NCBI GenBank assembly: GCA_036705565.1
Contig: JAUBUY010000012.1
Length of the DNA: 64,000 nt
Strand: one strand, 5' to 3'
From: Microcoleus sp036705565
GTDB taxonomy: Bacteria; Cyanobacteriota; Cyanobacteriia; Cyanobacteriales; Microcoleaceae
A program made the translations under genes and the position numbers. Under the pieces are notes generated by a model. The model ran no database searches. It was given only the letters and a program-made list of their open reading frames with translations, and had not been told where the DNA came from. Numbering within the stretch: the stretch's first letter is position 1; each line of letters begins with the position of its first letter. This document shows, one piece after another, positions 25,837 through 34,418 of the stretch.

Positions 25837-26742
25837 ATGAATGCGGAAGAATTAATCGGACGATATGCTGCTGGTGAGAGAGACTTTATTGGCGCTGACT
25901 TAAGGAACATCTGTCTGATGGATACTTTTCTAACGGACATCAACTTACGTAGTGCCAATTTAGAAGATTCTTTATTAATGAGAAATTTTCTGATTAATGC
26001 CAACTTAACTGGTGCTAACCTGAAAAAAGTTAATCTTTCAGATTCATATTTAATGAATGCTAACTTAATTAATGCCAATCTCAGTGATGCTAATCTCCAT
26101 CAAGCTGATCTAACAGGTGCTGATTTAACAGGCGCTGATTTAACAGGCGCTGATTTAACCACAGCTCAATTGATTGGTGCTAACTTAATTGATGCTAAGT
26201 TAAATAATATTCAAACTAATAAATCGACAATTTTTCATCATACTATTATGCCTTCTGGAAATCGAAAAATGGATTCGGAGCGAGGCTTAAGTGGTGAAGA
26301 ATTCAAAAGACGCTATGCAGATGGACAGAGAGAATTTACCGGAATAGTCTTACATCGAGTTAACTTAGAAGGTGCTAACCTACCTAATCTGGATCTGTCC
26401 TATGCTCATTTCAGTCAAGTTAACTTGCGTAATGCTATTCTGGAACCTTTTAGTTGGGACTCGGCACGAATTATTTATTGCGACCTTAGAGGTTCTAATT
26501 TAAAGGGTGGCAATTTTACTAATACCAGGTTTATTCACTCTGATTTAAGAGAGGCGCAACTTTTCGGCGAGGCAACCTGTACCAGTTTTATAGAAGTTAG
26601 CTTCCAAGGCGGTGTATTCCTATATCATGGACAGTCACCTCCTTTCTGCTATAACGTTACTTTACCAGATGGGGAATATATGGCTGGATGTAGCGATTGC
26701 TATCAAAAAACTACTCATATCAAAAAAGATGGCGAGTTTTAA
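25837..26742 (+). CDS. Pentapeptide-repeat protein P3
   Basis: This 301-residue protein has two repeat domains. The first starts MNAEELIGRYAAGERDF and ends near TIMPSGNRKMDS; the second starts EEFKRRYADGQREF and ends TLPDGEYMAG. The A(D/N)L repeats predict a beta-helix, and there is no signal peptide. The conserved leader lies in front, 46 bp after P2. Its 3' end faces the 3' end of giant T5 across 167 bp containing a hairpin. This tail-to-tail pairing is also seen for P4, P5 and P6. Immunity to the T5 nuclease is a hypothesis drawn from that repeated pairing. The coding frame is intact. Confidence 0.88.
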   Translation: MNAEELIGRYAAGERDFIGADLRNICLMDTFLTDINLRSANLEDSLLMRNFLINANLTGANLKKVNLSDSYLMNANLINANLSDANLHQADLTGADLTGADLTGADLTTAQLIGANLIDAKLNNIQTNKSTIFHHTIMPSGNRKMDSERGLSGEEFKRRYADGQREFTGIVLHRVNLEGANLPNLDLSYAHFSQVNLRNAILEPFSWDSARIIYCDLRGSNLKGGNFTNTRFIHSDLREAQLFGEATCTSFIEVSFQGGVFLYHGQSPPFCYNVTLPDGEYMAGCSDCYQKTTHIKKDGEF

Positions 26743-26781
26743 TGTTATGAGGATGGGATTTAAGCAAGGTCGCTAAATATA

Positions 26782-26808
26782 GTAAGGGTGAAGACCTGTC
26801 GCCCTTAC
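26782..26808. terminator. Bidirectional terminator-like hairpin between P3 and T5
   Basis: GTAAGGG and CCCTTAC form a 7-bp stem with a 13-base loop between two convergent genes. A/T-rich flanks on both sides fit termination from either direction. Confidence 0.5.
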
Positions 26809-26909
26809 CACATCTTAAAATGTTATAAATTGCGTAAATTTTATCCTCATTATTTTTCCCCAAAGCCAACTCAGTAAAACTGCTTCAATCAAAAACTAAA
26901 ACAGAAAAT

Positions 26910-29900
26910 CTAGACTTTTTCTAAAAGATTTTTTTGTACACTTTTGTCAGTAACATTTGAGAGAAAACTAAAATCAAAAGGTGTATTCGAGCCGGGAATA
27001 GGCCTGTTGTTAAGAAGAGTTTGAAGTTGTAGCAAGGTAATTCGCCAAGTTGCCACGTTTCTCCATTGTTCAGGGCTTTCGATGGGTTGACGATTTCCCC
27101 CTAAGAGTTGATTTAGAGGATGTTCTTGAGGCCAAGATTCTGGTTCTGAGCGGTTAGGAGTTATAAATGTAAACATAAGTGTTTCAGAGGTAATTTCAGC
27201 ATTTGGTTTAGGCAAAGCCATAATTGTTTTCCAGGTCCATTCAGGAATCTGAATATTGTTCTCAAAGTTTTGGGGGTTTGTATTCCCTCTGTTAATAAAA
27301 ATACCATTGTTTGTTAGTTGATTTAAGAGTGCTGGAACATTAGTTTTTTTCTGAGTAGTCCAATTATTTCCTAAAGCACCGGCAATAATATAAAGTTCTT
27401 GCCCTTGCTGAACACGATCCTGTACTTTTTGTTCAATATTAAACCAAGCAGAGGCAGTCAATGGATTTGTAGAAAACAATCTATTATTGTCCATAGATTG
27501 TGCAATTAAATTAGTCCCCATATAGGTTTCTATGGCATCTTTAGAGTTTCTGTTTCTGTCTCGATCAGGAATTAAATGACCTTTATCCATTCCTACCCAA
27601 GGCTGCCGAAATATAGTACCATCAATTTGAGGCAGGTTAGAATTTGCTGAAGTGGGCGACAAAAAAGGATCTGCTATGAACTGGATGTCTGTTCTTGTAC
27701 TAGATGGTACAGTCCACGATTTATTAACTTGCCAACTCACCCAGTTAGAAAGTTTTGTTTGAGTATTGTAGGATACTACATATCCTGGTTTTTCAATCAG
27801 TAAATTTGTTGGTTGTTCTTGAGTTAAATCCCATCTAGCGTTAGTAGGGTTGCCAAGCTTGAGGTGTGGACTCTTGAAAAATACATTATCTATGATAACA
27901 TTTGCATTGTCATCACCTTCTAGGCTAAACGTCAGCTTAGCTGGTTTTCCTACAGATTTTGCGAAATCTTCGTAAGCCAGTAATTGCAAGGGTAACTGAA
28001 AAGTTTCAAATCCTGTTCTTCCAAATCCAATACTATTGATATTCTGGCTATATATTTTTCTGATTTCATCGACATCTTCTTTGTTGGCCTCAGCTACAGT
28101 AACGGAATCCTGAGCTAGATTTATTCTCTTTATTGGTATGTTTACTCCTTCTACTTCAAGTTTTACATTGAGTATTCCACTTCTGCTGGGAGCGTGAATA
28201 TCAAACCGCAAATTTCCCCAATCATTTAGCATAAAGCGATTATGGGAGATGCTTTCACCACCTTTTAACTTCAGAGCATAATTGGGTTGATAATCTTGAG
28301 CTTGAGAGTTAATACCTAATAAGCTCAAGTAATTGGAAAAATTGGGAGATTGTTGAGCTATCTCATTCCACTCTACAAGGTTGTTGATAGGTGACACCAA
28401 AGTTGATGTGGCACTATTATGAAAAGACCACCCAGGAATTTCCTTAGAGATAGTATTCCGACCAAATTCTTCAGCCCCACTCTTATTAGGAATAAACTGG
28501 TCAAAATTCCCATTAAACAGAGTAGGAACCGCATAATCCCCCCGCATACCAGCAGAAAGAGTATTATCAAAACTCACCGGAACGCGCCCAACAGAACTCA
28601 ACGTCCGTCGGTCTTTACCTCCACCCAAAACAGAATAAAACCAACCCTCACCAACCCCTTCACCATTGCCATTATCATACCAAGGTTTAGCAGCCGGGAA
28701 ATTCGGATCGAACAATTCGGGTAAACCCATTTTACCCAACATATCGTTAACTGCTTGAGGCTTCTCAGAAGCCTCCACATGAGGATACTGAAGTAAAACT
28801 TCCTCCAGGTCTAAATCAACCGTCCCAGCATACCATCCAAATGCTCGCTTGTGCGTCCCTCCTACAAAATCATCCTTAGTAAACCCAATACGACTGTTTT
28901 CACGACCTGGTTCCTTCTCACGAGTACCGAGTAAAATCTCTCGGTCTGCCTTCCCTAAAGTAACACCATTAGCTTTAGGAAAATTCAGTCCAGCAGGTTT
29001 GGGATTCTTATCCAACTCCTCTTGTGGAAGTAGACTCAAAGAACGACCATTAGGAGTAGCAGTACCACCATTCGGGTCAGCCACAGTCTGATAATAGTTA
29101 TCAGCAAACGTAACATTATTCCAAACCTGAATTTTGGGTTCGTAGAAATCGCTGAAATTTGTGCTGATAAAGCCAGGTAATTGTAAATTCAAACTAGGTT
29201 GGTAGAAATCGTGCGGGTCAATTGTTGTCATTTGGAGGTCTCGGTCAGCCATAGATTTGCCGCCCGCTTGGGGGAAGAAAGTCCCTAAACGCTGTACAAT
29301 TTCGCTATTGACAACCGTCCCTCGACTGAAGCCCATGAAATGTAGTGGCGAATTGAACAAATCCCCCTGCTGGCGAATCAGCTTCCCTTCGCTGTTGTAC
29401 AACCGGTTTAATTGATTGCCTTGATACTCTCCAACCTTACCCCCTAATGCCAGATCCAACTGCACCAGAGAAGCAAATAAAGCATCAGCCGCACCCTCAG
29501 AAAAGCCAACGTCAGGAATGACTGATTCTCTGTCCAACGACCATTCTGTCAGCAACACTAACGGTTTGTTCTGGTTGAGGTATTTAATCTCCTTTCCATC
29601 TATAACTACCCCGGCTTTTAAGTTATTTGCCAAAGTTGATAAATAATTAGGTTCGCTGGTGTTAAGCCCCTCGGTCAAATTAGTTATCACCCGTCCCTGT
29701 ATATCTATAGGAATCCAGTTACCTGTAGGCTTGTCGTAGCGCATAATTAACCCGCTGTTTTCCGGTGTATTACCGCTAACAGTGGCAATTTTGTTGGCCA
29801 TTTGGAAAAAGGAATCAGGAATCCCAGACTGGTTAGGCAAAAGTGTAAAACCATGAGTCAACACGCTGACACTGCTGAAAGGACTGTTGCTATCAGGAGG

Positions 29901-32297
29901 TAGGGTTTTAAACTGCCCCAAATCTTTGGTCACAGCGCCGCTATTACTCACAGCTTCTACAGCAAAGTTGTAGTTCTGCCCCGCAGTAAGACTCTGAGGT
30001 AGCGTGAAGTTAGTGCTAGTATTTGCGGGGTCATTTAAAGGTTGGTTAAGAGGCGTAATCCCGTCATGGCCGTACCACTTGTTAGTATCTTTCTTCCAAG
30101 TCGCCGTCAGAATTCGGTTGGGATTGAAATCGTCATAACCGTTCCAAGGCTTAGAAAGAAGTTGACGCTTTTGTGTTTCCGAGAATCCGGGAAGGAGTGC
30201 CGAATCTGATAAATTGACAACCTTATCCCGAGGCAATAAGCCCTTCCCTTGCTCGAAGGTACTGACAAAAAGATTAACTTCTTTCACATCCTCCCAACCA
30301 GGAGAAAACTGCCATTGAAAAGTCGGAGTCAGGTCACTTGTAGTTGTACCAGGCCCCTTCAAATCCAGCCAATCAGTCGGTGCAGAACTCAAATCCCGTA
30401 AATTGCCTCCAGTACCGACTGGTGCGCGTGTTGTCCCCGGCAGCACCCCATAAGTAAACTGATTAGCAGGTCGATTCTCCTTAGTAATCCCATAGTCAGC
30501 AGCAATACTAACCGCCGGATTGATATCATCAATAGGAACCCTTGTGAAATCAGCCGCAGTCACAGACCTCGCCGTAGTAGCATTGAAGAAAGGAGACTTA
30601 ACACCCCTGTCAAGACTATCAATTTTGAATTGACCGGGATTGTCCAGAGTTTTAATAATTTCCTCAACATCGAAAGCATACACGCTCCCGCTACCAGTCA
30701 GAGAAGGATAAGAGCCATAAAGGTATTTGTTGTCATTAGAAAGCACTAAATCGTTAGTAAGAGCCTCTGGAATCGGTCTGGTAGCACCGATTAATTGAGG
30801 ATTTGGCCCCAAGGGGTCTTTAATAATCCCAATATTTCCCCCAGAACGCACATCTGCAGAAGGGCCAAGACTTCCAGAATTGCGACCAGCCACAAACCCA
30901 TACCGCCCATCCCGCGTTACAGTGACAGATACCCCCTCATTCACATCAAAATAATCAGTAGGAAAACCCAAACTTAAAGGGGCATAACTCACAGAAGCAG
31001 TAAAGTTAAGAGGATCGTCCGAAGTAATTTCCAACACCCCAAAACCAGGCGCGTCATTATTCTGGTCAGGATTACTCCGATTCAATCCGTTTGTGAACAC
31101 CATTTTCGTCGGCTCATTCGTAGCTGATATTCCCTCGGTCTCCGAAATAGTAGGAATAACTCCGATTTGTTGATGCCACTTACGAGGATTAGAATCTTCA
31201 TCCTTCGGTCGATCCTTCGAGTCAATATTGATTGCATAAATCCGACGATTAGGCACTTGCTCATTATTATCAGAACCCGTGCCGAACAGCCGCCGCCCGT
31301 CACTACTAATTGCCAACTGACTCAATCCTAATGGTGAAGTGACGTTAATAGTCTCAACTACTTTGTGATAAGTTGCCGAGTTAGGGTTGATGTCAAGGAC
31401 GTAAATTTTCGCTTGATTTAAGTCGCCAATGTAAGCATAATCGTCTCTAGGACTGATGACTATTGACTTGGGTCTAGCGCCCGCCGGCAGGACAATGGGA
31501 TTGACGCCTGGGGTATTTGGCTGAGTATCTACCTGTCGCAGTACCATTGCATCGACCAATGCCACTTGACCTGAATTCCTCAAGGTTGCGTAAACGCGAT
31601 TTCCGTCGCTAGTCACGGCTGTTGATTCTGCCCAATCTGTGACACTGCTAGTCCCCACAGGAATTTGAGCCAACAGCAAGTCTTTGCTGTTTGTAGTATC
31701 AACCACTGATTCGGGGTTTTTACCGTTGAGAACCGCTACTCGGTCAGAACCGCCCAAGGCTGCAAAGACGTACTCTGCCCCCTGTGGCAGCCGAATTGGA
31801 TTGCTGTGGTACTGGATTTCTTTGTATACTGGTGTAACGCCTTTTTGCTCGACGATCTGGTTCTGCTTCCTCTCGAGCACGACGCCTGAAGCGCCCAGCA
31901 CTACTGTATCAGGCACTTTAACTGCTACTTCATACTGATTGCCCCCAAGAGAGCGGCTGCGTGTCGGTACTACAGTGCCCTCATACATAGAGTTGCCTGC
32001 ATAGAATTTAACTGTCAAATCTTCAAAGTTACTGCCTTTGGAGTCGCTGGCGTTGTTGACCAGAATGTTGCCCCCGGTCAGAAATAAGAGGGGCTCATTG
32101 TTCTCAAATGCTTGACCGGAATCATCCTTGAATTTCAGCTCAGCCTTTTGGAGGACAGGAGGGGCTGTGGGGTCAGAGGTGGTTGGGGCTGGCATATTCA
32201 AAGCTGCCTTGAAAGTGGCAGTGCCGTCGTCGTTTCGCTGCACGCCTACCTCTGTTACGACGGGAAGTCCCACCTTGGGGATTGCTACCACCTGCAC
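26910..32297 (-). CDS. Giant T5: propeller / hydrolase-like / NucA-type nuclease protein
   Basis: This 1795-residue protein, counted from a GTG at 32297, has an IPT/Ig-like N-terminal part and a YVTN-like beta-propeller (about residues 180-560). An alpha/beta-hydrolase-like domain with the nucleophile elbow GFSRG lies near 989, and a GNFD..IPGW galactose-binding-like module at about 1290-1490. The end is a DNA/RNA non-specific endonuclease with MDKGHLIPDRDR (near 1572) and NLIAQSMDNNR, matching the DRGH and Asn motifs of Anabaena NucA. It lacks the DUF4114, cadherin and Ig modules of T1. The frame continues upstream of 32297 with Pro/Thr-rich sequence to an in-frame TAA near 32485, beyond which the same linker continues, so the gene is 5'-damaged or restarted internally. 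No secretion signal was recognised. Confidence 0.85.
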   Translation of the reverse strand: MQVVAIPKVGLPVVTEVGVQRNDDGTATFKAALNMPAPTTSDPTAPPVLQKAELKFKDDSGQAFENNEPLLFLTGGNILVNNASDSKGSNFEDLTVKFYAGNSMYEGTVVPTRSRSLGGNQYEVAVKVPDTVVLGASGVVLERKQNQIVEQKGVTPVYKEIQYHSNPIRLPQGAEYVFAALGGSDRVAVLNGKNPESVVDTTNSKDLLLAQIPVGTSSVTDWAESTAVTSDGNRVYATLRNSGQVALVDAMVLRQVDTQPNTPGVNPIVLPAGARPKSIVISPRDDYAYIGDLNQAKIYVLDINPNSATYHKVVETINVTSPLGLSQLAISSDGRRLFGTGSDNNEQVPNRRIYAINIDSKDRPKDEDSNPRKWHQQIGVIPTISETEGISATNEPTKMVFTNGLNRSNPDQNNDAPGFGVLEITSDDPLNFTASVSYAPLSLGFPTDYFDVNEGVSVTVTRDGRYGFVAGRNSGSLGPSADVRSGGNIGIIKDPLGPNPQLIGATRPIPEALTNDLVLSNDNKYLYGSYPSLTGSGSVYAFDVEEIIKTLDNPGQFKIDSLDRGVKSPFFNATTARSVTAADFTRVPIDDINPAVSIAADYGITKENRPANQFTYGVLPGTTRAPVGTGGNLRDLSSAPTDWLDLKGPGTTTSDLTPTFQWQFSPGWEDVKEVNLFVSTFEQGKGLLPRDKVVNLSDSALLPGFSETQKRQLLSKPWNGYDDFNPNRILTATWKKDTNKWYGHDGITPLNQPLNDPANTSTNFTLPQSLTAGQNYNFAVEAVSNSGAVTKDLGQFKTLPPDSNSPFSSVSVLTHGFTLLPNQSGIPDSFFQMANKIATVSGNTPENSGLIMRYDKPTGNWIPIDIQGRVITNLTEGLNTSEPNYLSTLANNLKAGVVIDGKEIKYLNQNKPLVLLTEWSLDRESVIPDVGFSEGAADALFASLVQLDLALGGKVGEYQGNQLNRLYNSEGKLIRQQGDLFNSPLHFMGFSRGTVVNSEIVQRLGTFFPQAGGKSMADRDLQMTTIDPHDFYQPSLNLQLPGFISTNFSDFYEPKIQVWNNVTFADNYYQTVADPNGGTATPNGRSLSLLPQEELDKNPKPAGLNFPKANGVTLGKADREILLGTREKEPGRENSRIGFTKDDFVGGTHKRAFGWYAGTVDLDLEEVLLQYPHVEASEKPQAVNDMLGKMGLPELFDPNFPAAKPWYDNGNGEGVGEGWFYSVLGGGKDRRTLSSVGRVPVSFDNTLSAGMRGDYAVPTLFNGNFDQFIPNKSGAEEFGRNTISKEIPGWSFHNSATSTLVSPINNLVEWNEIAQQSPNFSNYLSLLGINSQAQDYQPNYALKLKGGESISHNRFMLNDWGNLRFDIHAPSRSGILNVKLEVEGVNIPIKRINLAQDSVTVAEANKEDVDEIRKIYSQNINSIGFGRTGFETFQLPLQLLAYEDFAKSVGKPAKLTFSLEGDDNANVIIDNVFFKSPHLKLGNPTNARWDLTQEQPTNLLIEKPGYVVSYNTQTKLSNWVSWQVNKSWTVPSSTRTDIQFIADPFLSPTSANSNLPQIDGTIFRQPWVGMDKGHLIPDRDRNRNSKDAIETYMGTNLIAQSMDNNRLFSTNPLTASAWFNIEQKVQDRVQQGQELYIIAGALGNNWTTQKKTNVPALLNQLTNNGIFINRGNTNPQNFENNIQIPEWTWKTIMALPKPNAEITSETLMFTFITPNRSEPESWPQEHPLNQLLGGNRQPIESPEQWRNVATWRITLLQLQTLLNNRPIPGSNTPFDFSFLSNVTDKSVQKNLLEKV

Positions 32298-32597
32298 TGA
32301 AGATATGTCGCGAGTTACGGTAAAGGCCGGGGTGGTAACGAATTTGTCCGGGTCGATTAACTGACCGATGTTTCCCTGGGGGTCAATGATGCCAAAAAAT
32401 GCTAGGGGGTCAACTTTTCCTGAATCATTCTGTTTGTCTGTTAAAGATTGAGTCGCGGTTTGTACTGGGTTTTGTAAATCGGTTGATTAGACTTCTGCGC
32501 TGATATTAGTGTCAGGTGAAACTGGGTTAGATGTGGCTGGAATTAATGGGGCTGTTGGGGGCTGTGTAGTCGGCGGTTGTTGAGAATCTGAAATATT
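32298..32597 (-). pseudogene. Upstream linker of T5, interrupted by an in-frame stop
   Basis: On the - strand the T5 frame can be followed upstream as FVTTPAFTVTRDISS and DPLAFFGIIDP to a TAA near 32485. The same frame resumes beyond it as Pro/Thr-rich sequence (QQPPTTQPPTAP), as in the linkers of T1. No start codon or DUF4114 domain follows. It then abuts the T4 nuclease remnant. The segment is therefore a truncated N-terminal part of T5, fused by deletion to an older cassette. Confidence 0.6.
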
Positions 32598-32740
32598 TTA
32601 TGGCAGATTTGACAGAAAGTCAAAATTAAAATTATAATCGCGCTCTCGGTTGCGTTTGTTAAGAATACCTGTGAGTTCTAGGAGAGTAACTCTCTAAGTA
32701 TCAGGATTTCTCCAAGCCGTTGCATGAGTTATGCGGTCGG
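32598..32740 (-). pseudogene. T4: degenerate nuclease C-terminal remnant
   Basis: The sequence aligns with the last ~45 codons of the T3 and T2 nucleases: the FLSNLP ending with its stop at 32598-32600, the NERNKVRNY region, and the WRNPDTWR region. It contains internal stops and substitutions, so it is more decayed than T3. It lies upstream of T5 and divergent from P4. No pentapeptide gene remains at its 3' side. Confidence 0.65.
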
Positions 32741-32801
32741 GATATAGAGCATTAAAAAAAGTGCTATTGTTGATTGTGTAAATAGATACAGGAGTTGAGT
32801 T

Positions 32802-33275
32802 ATGGAAAAAGAAAGAATAACTGTAGAAGAATTACTCAGACGCTATGCTACTGGCGATCGAGATTTTAGAAACATCATTTTGGAGTATGCAGACTTGAGC
32901 GGGGTTGAACTGCAAAATATTGACCTGACTGGTGCTCAATTTAACTACGTTAATTTGAGCCGACTCAATTTGCATAGGTGCGAGTTAGGGTCGGCTCAAT
33001 TTTGGTACTGTAACTTCAGGGAAGCTAAAATCACCTCAAGTCATTTGGAATACAGTAGGTTTTTTGACTGTGACTTGAGAGGATTTAACAGCAGTAGATG
33101 CGACATAAGCTCGGTTAATTTTACTAGAGTCAATTTACAAGGTGCGAAGCTTGGGGGCTTTGGCGAAGACCCTTGTAACTACTGGGACGTTATTCGCCAT
33201 GACGGAGTTTTTATTTCTGGTTTCACTTCCAATCTGTATCGCTCTTCCTGCAGCAATACTAACAGGGAAGTATGA
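32802..33275 (+). CDS. Pentapeptide-repeat protein P4
   Basis: This 157-residue protein starts MEKERITVEELLRRYATGDRDF and is followed by about 20 pentapeptides of the looser type (NLSRLNLHRCELGSAQF). It ends with FGEDPCNYWDVIRHDGVF. AGGAG lies 8 bases before the ATG. It is almost a duplicate of P5, differing mostly in the last third and at a few repeat positions. Its 3' end faces nuclease remnant T3 across a spacer with a perfect 24-bp inverted repeat. The gene is intact although its facing toxin gene is reduced to a fragment, which would fit an orphan immunity gene. The function is unproven. Confidence 0.88.
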   Translation: MEKERITVEELLRRYATGDRDFRNIILEYADLSGVELQNIDLTGAQFNYVNLSRLNLHRCELGSAQFWYCNFREAKITSSHLEYSRFFDCDLRGFNSSRCDISSVNFTRVNLQGAKLGGFGEDPCNYWDVIRHDGVFISGFTSNLYRSSCSNTNREV

Positions 33276-33312
33276 GATTATAATAATATCCTAAAAAGTT
33301 ATGAGAGTATGA

Positions 33313-33374
33313 TTACTTCTGGGCTAAACGGAACTTCTTCCTGTAAGGCTAAGTTCCGTTTAGCCCAGAAGTAA
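33313..33374. terminator. Perfect 24-bp stem hairpin between P4 and T3
   Basis: Bases 33313-33336 are exactly complementary to 33351-33374, around a 14-base loop. It sits between the convergent ends of P4 and T3 and begins with TTACTTCTGGGC. A stem this long and perfect would be a strong bidirectional terminator. It is not repeated at the equivalent place between P5 and T2. Confidence 0.75.
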
Positions 33375-33417
33375 AATATCAAGAAGGAGGAGAATATCTC
33401 CCTTGATTCTTCAGAGC

Positions 33418-33771
33418 TTACTGAATATCTTCTGGCAGATTTGACAGGAAATCAAACTTAAAGTCATAGTTGCGAACTTTGTTACGTTCGTTAAGAATAT
33501 TTGTGAGTTGTGGAAGAGTAAGTCGCCAAGTATCTGGGTTCCTCCAAGTCGCTGCATTAGTTATGTTACTGCGAGCGCTGTCCAAAAAGGGAGAAAACAC
33601 ATCATTATTAAGCGGATTTGGAACCCCATCTGAGGATACATTATTCCAATCTGGTTCTGCTATGTTGGGCGTCATATATGCGAAAGCTTCTATGTTTGAC
33701 GAAGTAACAATCGAGTTGTACTATTGAGACAAATAAACTATCTGCGGCTGCCGAGCGCCAAGCTAGAGTTG
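33418..33771 (-). pseudogene. T3: nuclease C-terminal fragment fused to a hydrolase-domain scrap
   Basis: The 85-codon 3' part (33418-33675, extending to about 33705) is nearly identical to the end of T2: AEPDWNNVSSDGVPNPLNN, WRNPDTWR and NERNKVRNY. Just upstream (33714-33771) the sequence jumps to AADSLFVSIVQLD, matching AADVLFASMVQLD in the hydrolase-like domain of T1, some 700 residues away from the nuclease end. The catalytic HNH-like part is missing, so the fragment is inactive. This is a deletion scar in the same cassette position as T2 and T5. Confidence 0.8.
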
Positions 33772-33832
33772 TGTGGTATTTGGGGATGAGTTTGCTATTA
33801 TTGAAAATGCGAATAGATGCAGGAGTCGAGTT

Positions 33833-34303
33833 ATGGAAAAAGAAAGAATAACTGTAGAAGAATTGCTCAGGCGCTATGCTGCTGGCGATCGAGATTTTAG
33901 AAACATCATTTTGGAGTATGCTGACTTGAGCGGAGTTGAACTGGAAAAGAGCGACTTGAGTGGTGCTCAATTTAACTACGTTAATTTGAGCCGACTCAAT
34001 TTGCATAGGTGCGAGTTGGGATCGGCTCAATTTTGGTACTGTAACTTCCGGGAAGCTAAAATTACCTCAAGTCATTTGGAATATGCTAGGTTTTTTGATT
34101 GCGATTTCAGTGGAATTAACACCAGTGGCTGCAATCTAACTTGTGTTCATTTCACCCGAGTTAATCTTCAAGGTGCTAAGCTCTATGGCTTTGGAGAAGA
34201 TCCTTGCGAGTTTCGGGACATTATTCGGCAAGACGGAGTTTTCATACCGGGTTTTACCTTCAATCCCTATCTCTATTCTCACAACACTAACAGAGAAGTA
34301 TGA
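33833..34303 (+). CDS. Pentapeptide-repeat protein P5
   Basis: This 156-residue near-twin of P4 has the same start MEKERITVEELLRRYAAGDRDF and the same repeat order, with differences at scattered positions (for example LEKSDLSGAQF against LQNIDLTGAQF). The ATG at 33833 follows AGGAGTCGAGTT, the same leader as P4; an upstream in-frame ATG at 33773 lies in scar sequence and is rejected. Its 3' end faces truncated nuclease gene T2 across 115 bp. That spacer contains a GAAGGAG/CTCCTTC hairpin and a stretch shared with the P4-T3 spacer, so the cassettes were duplicated together with their spacers. Confidence 0.88.
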   Translation: MEKERITVEELLRRYAAGDRDFRNIILEYADLSGVELEKSDLSGAQFNYVNLSRLNLHRCELGSAQFWYCNFREAKITSSHLEYARFFDCDFSGINTSGCNLTCVHFTRVNLQGAKLYGFGEDPCEFRDIIRQDGVFIPGFTFNPYLYSHNTNREV

Positions 34304-34418
34304 AATTATAACAAGGTTATCAAAAGTTGTTAGAGGATGATTTTCTGCCACTAAAAGAAGCAAAATGTCAAGAAGGAGGAGATTATCTACCTCGCTCCTT
34401 CAAGGCATTTTGAACATT

